NCBI RefSeq assembly: GCF_003672135.1 | Contig: NC_039515.1 | Coordinates: 10,788,001 to 10,852,000, forward strand | DNA from: Ooceraea biroi | Taxonomy: Eukaryota > Arthropoda > Insecta > Hymenoptera > Formicidae | Length of the DNA: 64,000 nt | Direction: 5' to 3' | Shown here: positions 1 through 9,413 of the stretch, piece by piece | Layout of the letters: the number at the start of each line of letters is the position of its first letter | Position numbering within the stretch: the stretch's first letter is position 1 | Position numbers and translations under genes: made by a program | The notes under the pieces: model-generated | Database searches by the model: none | What the model was told of the DNA's origin: nothing | Seen by the model: only the letters and a program-made list of their open reading frames with translations

Positions 1-588
1 TTCAGCTCGGGCACGCGGAGAGGTGAGTTATTTCAAGAACCCGTACGATACGGTGCAGCCAAGGTCTGATCCTGAAGGAGACGTGACTGCGGGGTGTTAA
101 TGTCGACGGCCGATTTGCTATTGTCACAGCTCGGTGTAGGCGTCACGCCGCGCCATCGAAAGCAGAATTTTTCCGAGTCACCGGCAGCTTTCTCACGAGT
201 CGGCTCGTAAAGTGCAACGCGCACCTCGGGGGAGCGGCATCGCTTTCCACCCCCTCGGAAGATAAATTATCACCGATAACATCTGTCGCGATACCTGCGC
301 GCCGCGCGATAAGCGGGCCCTGAAATATCCAACGTGTCCCATCGCTGACGAATAATTAAAATGCGATTAATATCGTCAAGAGAATAAATGATGAACGTAT
401 AATGAGAATCATCCTCACGATCCGTCTTAGTCAGCCTGAAGAAAAATGTTGGTTCAGCCGCGTGATGATTCGCGCGCAGTCACGTTGACATGACAGAAAC
501 GAAAATCGTCCACAGGTGATTCGAACGTACTTGAATGATACATGAAAACATGCATTGACGATATTTTTTAATATATTGTATACATATA
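1..588. other. Intergenic or intronic sequence with no recognisable gene
   Basis: No coding exon is recognisable. A good splice-donor-like sequence (GAGAG then GTGAGT) lies near positions 19-28 on the plus strand, so the window may open inside the last bases of an exon, but too little is visible to name a gene. Positions about 165-320 resemble positions about 1435-1610 (see findings). Confidence 0.4.
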
Positions 589-1155
589 CAGGATGTTTCA
601 GAAATAGGTGGACAAACTTTAAGAATATATTCTATTCACTGTAAGGATGAAAAAAAGTCATACCAACATGGATCTGGAAATGTTTCCTTTCCAAGTTATA
701 AACACTTTTTTTTACAACAAACTTTGGTAAAAGAACATTAATATTTTATTAAAGAAATTGCTGGAAATACTTCAGATTGACGTTCCATAGATTGTTGAAG
801 ACGTTCAAAAATTCCTGCAATATTTCGTATTTTGTCACACGAAGCGATAATATGATTTAGTACGTCCACAGTAGCAGCAAGAGTATCATAAATGAGAATC
901 TTAAAATGTGCCTAGGAATTTTTTAACGTCTTTGACAATCTATGAGACTTCGATATGGCTTACATTGATACGGAAAAAAATTATTTCCAGCAATTTCTTT
1001 AATGTGAAACATTTTTTTATCAAGGATTGTTGTAAATAAAGTGTTTATAACTTGGTAAGGAAGCATTTCCGGATCAATATTAATATGACTTTTTTTTCAT
1101 CCTTACAGTGAGTAGAATGTGATCTTAAAGTCTGTCCACCTATTTCTGAAACACC

Positions 1156-1158
<3 letters not shown>
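589..1158. mobile_element. Non-autonomous inverted-repeat transposon (CAGGRTGTTTC termini)
   Basis: The ends are long imperfect inverted repeats. The left end reads CAGGATGTTTCAGAAATAGG and the reverse complement of the right end reads CAGGGTGTTTCAGAAATAGG. Similarity continues inward for roughly 130 bp, including the CTTTAAGA and ATGAAAAAAAGTCAT segments. TA lies on both sides (587-588 and 1159-1160). No transposase is encoded. CAGGGTGT termini are shared with the element at 20207-20967, which suggests a related transposition system, although the inner sequences differ. Confidence 0.75.

Positions 1159-1192
<34 letters not shown>
1159..1192. repeat. (TA)n microsatellite
   Basis: This is an uninterrupted TA dinucleotide run directly at the right end of the inverted-repeat element. 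It makes the exact target duplication of that element ambiguous. Confidence 0.9.
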
Positions 1193-1195
<3 letters not shown>

Positions 1196-1741
1196 TAGAA
1201 TTATCGTAACGAGAGCGTCTTAAACGGTATCGCGACGTGCGATACTTCATTTTACTTTACGGTCGCCGTTCGCGTTCGATGACGGAAATTGCGAGCGCGG
1301 TGTTGCGTGCGAGATGTATTAAATTCCAGCAGCCATATCGATACGTCATCGATACGTGTTTTCGTCGTTCTCGCACGTGATCGTGCGAGAGCAGACCGTA
1401 ACCGACGTGATCGCCGACATGGACGCGTTTTCCGGGCGGATTTTCCGAGTCACCGAGGAATCACCCTGACAGGGCGGGTCGGAAGTGAGGCGATTTACGT
1501 TGTGCGTCGCCAGGAGGGGTGCCGCATCGCTTCCCCTCTCGCGCAAATAAATTGCGGCTGATAACATCTACTTTTTCGCGATACATTGAGCAAACGGCCG
1601 TGATAAGGCGGCGGTCTTGGGCGACGACACGGAGAAAAATACGAGCGAGGATTCGTGGGCGCGTCGACCTGAAAGTTCAGTAATTATTTACGCAGCTACT
1701 TTAGTCCCCTTTTACTTGCCGGGTATCTAGAAATATCCGTG
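1193..1741. other. Unannotated interval upstream of the first TRIM array
   Basis: No gene is recognised. Positions about 1435-1610 are a diverged duplicate of about 165-320. The four bases 1738-1741 (CGTG) are the left target-site duplication of the array that follows. Confidence 0.4.
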
Positions 1742-1923
1742 TGTAAGAGGCGAAAAATAACTAGAAGACTGCCTTAGATTTGAACTCGAACTCTCCGGGA
1801 TCCCTGGTTCACACGCCTAGGTCTTAGGCTGTACGGCCAATACTCCTACTGTTGTGATCAACTTGTTTTCATTCCGATCCTCTATACGACCTGTCAGTCT
1901 CGACTATCTTTCCAGATCTTACA
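1742..1923 (-). repeat. TRIM LTR, array 1 copy 1
   Basis: This 182-bp LTR has the 7-bp inverted ends TGTAAGA and TCTTACA. On the minus strand it holds AGTTCGAGTTC (1782-1792), a 9/11 match to the RNA polymerase III B box, and a weaker A-box-like TGGCCGTACAG (1829-1839). The spacing resembles a class II tRNA. The other array 1 LTRs are at 2225-2406, 2709-2890 and 3270-3451. Confidence 0.8.
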
Positions 1924-2890
1924 GCTCGGCCAGCCTAACATTACATTCGTCCCCGAATGTCTCCAAATCGTCGGTTCACTCCACTTGAGTCCCTCCCAAC
2001 CTCCATTTTTGGTTCACTCTTCTGAGCCCTCCCAACCTCCATGTTGGTTCACTCTTCTGAGTCCCTCCCAACCTCCATGTTGGTTCACTCCTCTGAGTCC
2101 GTCCCGACCTCCATGTTCAGGCTTCACTACCGGCCAGCTGCTTCTCAACTCCCTCCTCTCCGAGGGGTAGCGGATGAATCTCAACTGTCTTCGAGGGGTA
2201 GCGGATTTTATCCCACTTCTGAACTGTAAGAGGCGAAAAATAACTAGAAGACTGCCATAGATTTGAACTCGAACTTTCCGAGATCCCTGGTTCACACGCC
2301 TAGGTCTTAGGCTGTACGGCCAATACTCCTACTGTTGTGATCAACTTGTTTTCATTCCGATCCTCTATACGACCTGTCAGTCTCGACTATCTTTCCAGAT
2401 CTTACAGCTCGGCCAGCCTAACATTACATTCGTCCCCGAATGTCTCCAAATCGTCGGTTCACTCCACTTGAGTCCCTCCCAACCTCCATTTTTGATTCAC
2501 TCTTCTGAGTCCCTCCCAACCTCCATGTTGGTTCACTCCTCTGAGTCCTTCCCAATCTCCATGTTGGTTCACTCCTCTGAGTCCGTCCCGACCTCCATGT
2601 TCAGGCTTCACTACCGGCCAGCTGCTTCTCAACTCCCTCCTCTCCGAGGGGTAGCGGATGAATCTCAACTGTCTTCGAGGGGTAGCGGATTTTATCCCAC
2701 TTCTGAACTGTAAGAGGCGAAAAATAACTAGAAGACTGCCTTAGATTTGAACTCGAACTCTCCGAGATCCCTGGTTCACACGCCTAGGTCTTAGGCTGTA
2801 CGGCCAATACTCCTACTGTTGTGATCAACTTGTTTTCATTCCGATCCTCTTTATGACCTGTCGGTCTCGACTATCTTTCCAGATCTTACA

Positions 2891-3269
2891 GCTCGGCCAG
2901 CCTAACATTACATTCGTCCCCGAATGTCTCCAAATCGTCGGTTCACTCCACTTGAGTCCCTCCCAACCTCCATTTTTGGTTCACTCTTCTGAGTCCCTCC
3001 CAACCTCCATGTTGGTTCACTCTTCTGAGTCCCTCCCAACCTCCATGTTGGTTCACTCTTCTGAGTCCCTCCCAACCTCCATGTTGGTTCACTCCTCTGA
3101 GTCCTTCCCAATCTCCATGTTTGTTCACTCCTCTGAGTCTGTCCCGACCTCCATGTTGATTCACTCCTCTGAGTCCGTCCCGACCTCCATGTTCAGGCTT
3201 CACTACCGGCCAGCTGCTTCTCAACTCCCTCCTCTCCGAGGGGTAGCGGATGTTATCCCACTTCTGAAT
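2891..3269. repeat. 36-bp minisatellite within a TRIM internal domain
   Basis: The internal domain has a unique left part, then tandem 36-bp units built on GGTTCACTCYTCTGAGTCC and CYYCCVAMCTCCATGTT, then a unique right part with two GAGGGGTAGCGGAT motifs. This copy has the most units in array 1; the domains at 1924-2224 and 2407-2708 have fewer. Because 36 is divisible by three, the units make long open frames on both strands that should not be read as proteins. Confidence 0.8.
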
Positions 3270-3455
3270 TGTAAGAGGCGAAAAATAACTAGGAGACTGC
3301 CTTAGATTTGAACTCGAACTCTCCGGGATCCCTGGTTCACACGCCTAGGTCTTAGGCTGTACGGCCAATACTCCTACTGTTGTGATCAACTTGTTTTCAT
3401 TCCGATCCTCTATACGACCTGTCAGTCTCGACTATCTTTCCAGATCTTACACGTG

Positions 3456-4602
3456 GTACCGGTAACGCGCTTTCAAACAGATAGCGTCGCATCTATACCT
3501 TGTAAAACGACACTAGACTTGTTTTATCTGATTACGTAGCTACCACGTGTGCACGCGCACGTGTATGTGTGTGTGTGTGTGAGAGAGAATCGTTTTCCTG
3601 ATGTATTTTTAATGTATCAAGTTTTTCTTTCTTTAATGCGTCTGCAAGAATTCAATTGCTCTACTTATTATCTTCATTATTTTATATTAAATTCTTTATT
3701 TCTCACTTACGAATATGCGTTGAATTTATTATCTTTTGTTACGTTCTGTACTGCTTGAAGAAGCTCGCGTTGTCCGTACAACGAGCACGCTGTCTACGTT
3801 GAAGTAACTGAAGCATCAAGCAATAACGAAGCTATTATTGCGAGTCTATCAAAGCTACAGCATTCAGCTTCTTGGACAGATCCACCGTTGAGCGTGGAAT
3901 TTCGAATGTCGTAAATTATTTATTTATCGTAAATTATTCCAAGCTCAATCGGTCTTCAACGGGCGTGGTGGCGATGATATCGCGAAGAATTTAGCTGAAG
4001 TAGCTTTATTTAGAGAACTCGATTGCACTGCGCTCGACTTGGACACGGCTGAGAGACATGTGTAAATGACTGAAAATTTTGGCAATCAGTCTAGACGTGC
4101 CTGTCGCGTGCAGACCATGTGCATCGAATGGCATGCATTCAACGCGGCGTGACGGACGGAGATAGAATCGCGAACGTTGACGTTCAGAATTGACAGCGCA
4201 AGACGCTGAAATCCGAGCACCATCATTCATCAATATTCGCGAATGCGCAATAAGCAGCGCTCGTTAATACCGCAATCGGCATCAACGCTTAATTAACTGC
4301 AAGTATTTACGACATTTTCACAAACAGTGACGGTTTGTTGAGGAAAAGCCGAGATTGATTGATCGTGGAGCCTGCAATTTCCCAATCAGACAGTCTGAAA
4401 TCTCAGATACCTTACAAATCGGGTGTCTTCAGTTTAACGAAAAGTTGATCTTTGAAATCCTCGTAATCCTGCTACAACTCAAAATAAATACTTAATAAAT
4501 CGAGAATACTCACACATTTTTTTAACGGAACGGCCGCAGGCCGCTGCAGTAGGAGAGAACGAATAAATCTCGTTGGCGGAATGTACCGAGTATCACTCCA
4601 AG

Positions 4603-4638
<36 letters not shown>

Positions 4639-5367
4639 ATTTCTTCCAGATTCCGATGGGATGATAGAGCAAACGTCGCAATTCTTTCCAAGAGATCCAA
4701 GAGGAGAAATAAGCAGGAGAGGAGCAAGCCAGCTGAAGAATAGCCGGCGTGAGCTCGCGCCTGACCCATAAGTGGTATATACCACTGCACGGTTAATCAG
4801 AATGTATGGCGTGGCGAACAAGAGGGCGGTATCGCGCGCTGTCGTGAATGCGAGCGAGTCCCACGTGGATTCGCAAATGCCTGCGCTATCGCACGGACGG
4901 CCGTAAGAAACATATAATGCCGGCTATATCGGCTAGACTGGCCTCCATATGGGAGAACGATTGAACGGGATCCATCGCGTTGCCCGCGGCAGCTTATATA
5001 ATCGTGCCGCGGAGCCCGCACAATACACCGACAATTGCCTGTCAATCGAATCGGTACGCGCTGTAATAACGGCGTCCCGCTTTACAAAAGCCGCGCGAGA
5101 TTAAAAAGCCGTCAGCGTCATCGAAGGAAAGCGACGTGGAGCGCGAGAGGACCGCGAGCGCGAAAGATTCACCCCAGTGCTTCGTCGTAGAACAAAACGT
5201 ATTTTTGTATTTCTGTATTAAAAACGTTCCTCGTGAACATTTTTATGTTAAAAGCGCGGCACATTCATGTCTTGAAATTATCCTTGTGTTAATTGGATTT
5301 TACGTGTTCAGTCAACTAATTCAAATGTCTTACTACTACGTACAAATATATTTTACATATAATATAG
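3456..5367. other. Spacer between the two TRIM arrays
   Basis: No gene is recognised. It contains a short GT run near 3565-3580, a GA microsatellite at about 4605-4637 and scattered short open frames with no familiar domain. The last four bases (ATAG, 5364-5367) are the left target duplication of the second array. Confidence 0.5.
4605..4637. repeat. (GA)n microsatellite
   Basis: This is a continuous GA dinucleotide run, responsible for the Ser-Leu repeats in the minus-strand open frames here. Confidence 0.9.
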
Positions 5368-7632
5368 TGTAAGAGGCGAAAAATAACTAGGAGACTGCCT
5401 TAGATTTGAACTCGAACTCTCCGAGATACCTGGTTCACACACCTAGGTCTTAGGCTGTACGGCCAATACTCCTACTGTTGTGATCAACTTGTTTTCATTC
5501 CGATCCTCTTTATGACCTGTCGGTCTCGACTATCTTTCCAGATCTTACAGCTCGGCCAGCCTAACATTACATTCGTCCCCGAATGTCTCCAAATCGTCGG
5601 TTCACTCCACTTGAGTCCCTCCCAACCTCCATTTTTGGTTCACTCTTCTGAGCCCCTCCCAACATCCATTTTTGGTTCACTCTTCTGAGTCCCTCCCAAC
5701 CTCCATGTTGGTTCACTCCTCTGAGTCCTTCCCAATCTCCATGTTGGTTCACTCCTCTGAGTCCTTCCCAATCTCCATGTTGGTTCACTCCTCTGAGTCC
5801 GTCCCGACCTCCATGTTCAGGCTTCACTACCGGCCAGCTGCTTCTCAACTCCCTCCTCTCCGAGGGGTAGCGGATGAATCTCAACTGTCTTCGAGGGGTA
5901 GCGGATTTTATCCCACTTCTGAACTGTAAGAGGCGAAAAATAACTAGAAGACTGCCTTAGATTTGAACTCGAACTCTCCGGGATCCCTGGTTCACACGCC
6001 TAGGTCTTAGGCTGTACGGCCAATACTCCTACTGTTGTGATCAACTTGTTTTCATTCCGATCCTCTATACGACCTGTCAGTCTCGACTATCTTTCCAGAT
6101 CTTACAGCTCGGCCAGCCTAACATTACATTCGTCCCCGAATGTCTCCAAATCGTCGGTTCACTCCACTTGAGTCCCTCCCAACCTCCATTTTTGATTCAC
6201 TCTTCTGAGTCCCTCCCAACCTCCATGTTGGTTCACTCCTCTGAGTCCTTCCCAATCTCCATGTTGGTTCACTCCTCTGAGTCCGTCCCGACCTCCATGT
6301 TCAGGCTTCACTACCGGCCAGCTGCTTCTCAACTCCCTCCTCTCCGAGGGGTAGCGGATGAATCTCAACTGTCTTCGAGGGGTAGCGGATTTTATCCCAC
6401 TTCTGAACTGTAAGAGGCGAAAAATAACTAGAAGACTGCCTTAGATTTGAACTCGAACTCTCCGAGATCCCTGGTTCACACGCCTAGGTCTTAGGCTGTA
6501 CGGCCAATACTCCTACTGTTGTGATCAACTTGTTTTCATTCCGATCCTCTTTATGACCTGTCGGTCTCGACTATCTTTCCAGATCTTACAGCTCGGCCAG
6601 CCTAACATTACATTCGTCCCCGAATGTCTCCAAATCGTCGGTTCACTCCACTTGAGTCCCTCCCAACCTCCATTTTTGGTTCACTCTTCTGAGTCCCTCC
6701 CAACCTCCATGTTGGTTCACTCCTCTGAGTCCTTCCCAATCTCCATGTTGGTTCACTCCTCTGAGTCCGTCCCGACCTCCATGTTCAGGCTTCACTACCG
6801 GCCAGCTGCTTCTCAACTCCCTCCTCTCCGAGGGGTAGCGGATGAATCTCAACTGTCTTCGAGGGGTAGCGGATTTTATCCCACTTCTGAACTGTAAGAG
6901 GCGAAAAATAACTAGAAGACTGCCTTAGATTTGAACTCGAACTCTCCGGGATCCCTGGTTCACACGCCTAGGTCTTAGGCTGTACGGCCAATACTCCTAC
7001 TGTTGTGATCAACTTGTTTTCATTCCGATCCTCTATACGACCTGTCAGTCTCGACTATCTTTCCAGATCTTACAGCTCGGCCAGCCTAACATTACATTCG
7101 TCCCCGAATGTCTCCAAATCGTCGGTTCACTCCACTTGAGTCCCTCCCAACCTCCATTTTTGGTTCACTCTTCTGAGTCCCTCCCAACATCCATTTTTGG
7201 TTCACTCTTCTGAGTCCCTCCCAACCTCCATGTTGGTTCACTCCTCTGAGTCCTTCCCAATCTCCATGTTGGTTCACTCCTCTGAGTCCTTCCCAATCTC
7301 CATGTTGGTTCACTCCTCTGAGTTCGTCCCGACTTCCATGTTCAGGCTTCACTACCGGCCAGCTGCTTCTCAACTCCCTCCTCTCCGAGGGGTAGCGGAT
7401 GAATCTCAACTGTCTTCGAGGGGTAGCGGATTTTATCCCACTTCTGAACTGTAAGAGGCGAAAAATAACTAGAAGACTGCCTTAGATTTGAACTTGAACT
7501 CTCCGGGATCCCTGGTTCACGCGCCTAGGTCTTAGGCTGTACGGCCAATACTCCTACTGTTGTGATCAACTTGTTTTTCATTCCGATCCTCTATACGACC
7601 TGTCAGTCTCAACTATCTTTCCAGATCTTACA
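5368..7632 (-). mobile_element. Tandem TRIM-type LTR retrotransposon array, 5 LTRs and 4 internal domains
   Basis: This is the same family as 1742-3451. LTRs are at 5368-5549, 5925-6106, 6409-6590, 6893-7074 and 7450-7632; the last has one extra T. Internal domains are 5550-5924, 6107-6408, 6591-6892 and 7075-7449, about 302 or 375 bp depending on 36-bp repeat number. A perfect 4-bp duplication ATAG flanks the array (5364-5367 and 7633-7636). Its target differs from that of array 1, so the two arrays are separate insertions and not one duplicated block. No coding capacity is present, so mobility would need proteins from another LTR element. Confidence 0.87.
7450..7632 (-). repeat. TRIM LTR, array 2 terminal copy
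   Basis: This is the outermost LTR of array 2. It is 183 bp with TGTAAGA and TCTTACA ends and directly abuts the ATAG duplication. It carries a few private substitutions relative to the inner copies. Confidence 0.8.
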
Positions 7633-7636
7633 ATAG

Positions 7637-8180
7637 TAAGAATTTCATTCTACAACACAGTCACCATATGTTGAATCAATCTTTTTAAAAATTAACGAGG
7701 AGTGCATTTTACAGAAAATGTTTGCTTTCAAACATAATTTTCGTACGAATTTTATGTTAAATTATCCACATAATATTGATATTGATGTCATTTTTTGACG
7801 TATCCACGTTGTGTCACATTAACGCAAAAATTTGAGTGGATCGTGCGAGACATGTGAAATGTATTGAGTTTAACACAAATTTTTTTGCTGTACATGCTCG
7901 TCGCCAGCTCGATCGACGGAGCTGGAGTTCGGGTTTCACGGGGGTTGCATGTGGCAGGGGAAATATCGCTCTGTTCGTTTTCTCCCGTCGCATCTGTTTC
8001 TTTCTCTGCAATATATCGAATTTTCCATTTGCCGTTCCGCGAGTACGGGAGCTTTCGGTATAAATGTGAGACACCTACGGCGCGCCACGTTTCTTTAAAA
8101 TTTTTCTTTCGCTTTGGCACTCCACGCGTGACCTTTCCGCAATTTCCACGAATTTCCGCGTACATTTTCACGAGTGCATC
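7637..8180. other. Unannotated interval
   Basis: Open frames of about 120 codons occur on both strands (7788-8229) but show no recognisable domain, and they overlap one another. No gene is called. Confidence 0.4.
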
Positions 8181-8837
8181 AAATTTCGGTATTTATACAG
8201 AGATACGGACTACCTCCCGATTTCAATAATTTTTTAATATGCCATCAAGGTCAATCACTCTGAGTGATAATCAGAAAGTTTTAGCCGGCGCTCGTTGTTT
8301 ATTAAAAAGTTATCAACAAAAGAAGTTTAATGATTTTGCACGAATTTTCAGCTATCCACGCGAAGGGAAGGATTATGGATGGAGCCCCTCCTCCCTGGGT
8401 TAAGTTAGGTTACGTTAAGTTAGGTTAAGTTTTTTGTTTCGTTTTGTTAATAACTTTTTAGTAAACAATGACCGCAGTGGAAGTGTGGACAGGGGAGAGG
8501 CTCCACATAACATAAAACACTGGAATCTGCAAATCTATGAAGGATCTATGAATATGAATAGTGGAAGTGGGAGAGGGGCGGAACCTTTCCCCTTGCACTC
8601 CCTCCTCGCAAAGACCTAACCTAACCTAACTCAATCCTCAACGTAACTCCTCCTTTCGCGTGGACAGCTGAAAATTCGTGCAAAATCATTAAACTTCTGT
8701 TGTTAATAACTTTTTAATAAACAACGAGCGCCGGCTCAAACCTTCACAACGTCACCTAGGGTGATGACCTTGATGACAGATTAAAAAATTATTGAAATCG
8801 GGAGGTAGTCCATATCTCTACATAATTACCCAAATTT
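8181..8837. mobile_element. Long-inverted-repeat (foldback) element with TTAGG-like repeats inside
   Basis: The left arm (about 8181-8370) and right arm (about 8650-8837) are imperfect inverted copies. They share GACTACCTCCCGATTTCAAT, GCCGGCGCTCGTTGTTTATT and GATTTTGCACGAATTTTCAG. The centre holds CCTAACCTAACCTAAC (8615-8630) on one side and degenerate AGGTTA/AGTTAGGTTAAG repeats (about 8397-8430) on the other, matching the insect telomeric pentamer TTAGG. No transposase is visible. Superfamily is unknown. Confidence 0.7.
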
Positions 8838-9243
8838 CCTGTAACAATATTCGACTTATCCTCGTTTAACGCCTGTCATTTCAGATCTGCGAGGTAGCAG
8901 AGAGACCGAGAGAGGGACAGAGAAGTTACAGACTCATCAACACATATGCATATCACAATTGGTAAATGATTGTGCGTACCGCTTGCAACGACAGTCACTT
9001 TAACGATGGTTTCTACAGGTGGTCGGTTCGCATTCTCGATGTCAATGGCACCCGTCTAACGTGGTTACCTCGATGTGTCGCCGAGTTACGAAACTGCTGG
9101 CAACAACATACGGAATAACAGGGACATAATCTAGATTCAATGACGACAAGAGAATGGTCGGGTCGATTCCAGGAGGAATTTTCTGCGCAGGAACACTCTG
9201 AGAAAATCGAGCCTCCGTTATGGTACGATGAAATTTCGACTTA

Positions 9244-9410
9244 AGGCCGCGCCACATAGAAAAACTTGAGCAGTGAAACTTAAAACCTAAGAGATGCGAC
9301 CAATCACAAGTTTTGAGTTTTAAAATGGCTACTTACGTCCTCGACTGTGATTGGTCGCATCTCTTAAGTTTTAAGCCTCACTGCTTAAGTTTTTCTACGT
9401 GCCGCGGCCT
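9244..9410. mobile_element. Hairpin MITE with TTA target duplication
   Basis: This is a 167-bp near-palindrome. The left end AGGCCGCGCCACATAGAAAA pairs with the right end. Both arms contain AGAGATGCGACCAATCACA, and little sequence remains unpaired between them. TTA flanks both ends (9241-9243 and 9411-9413), consistent with the 3-bp TWA targets of PIF/Harbinger elements. The superfamily assignment is inference from the target only. Confidence 0.75.
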
Positions 9411-9413
9411 TTA

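Larger units (their letters stand above)
1742..3451 (-). mobile_element. Tandem TRIM-type LTR retrotransposon array, 4 LTRs and 3 internal domains
   Basis: Four near-identical 182-bp direct repeats lie at 1742-1923, 2225-2406, 2709-2890 and 3270-3451. Each begins TGTAAGA and ends TCTTACA, the TG...CA inverted ends of an LTR. They alternate with internal domains 1924-2224, 2407-2708 and 2891-3269. The whole array is flanked by a perfect 4-bp duplication CGTG (1738-1741 and 3452-3455), so it behaves as one insertion. There is no gag or pol, which fits the TRIM class (terminal-repeat retrotransposon in miniature). The minus orientation is inferred from a possible tRNA-primer site next to the repeats. 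A convincing polypurine tract was not found. Confidence 0.85.

Noticed and set aside
1782..1839. tRNA gene inside the LTR
   Set aside because: Box-like motifs exist, but no proper acceptor stem or anticodon arm can be folded, and the sequence repeats as part of every LTR.
2853..3305. A 150-codon open frame rich in SESLPTSMLVHS repeats, and similar frames across both TRIM arrays
   Set aside because: They are products of a 36-bp tandem repeat whose length is a multiple of three, open on both strands; no start context, domain or splice logic supports a protein.
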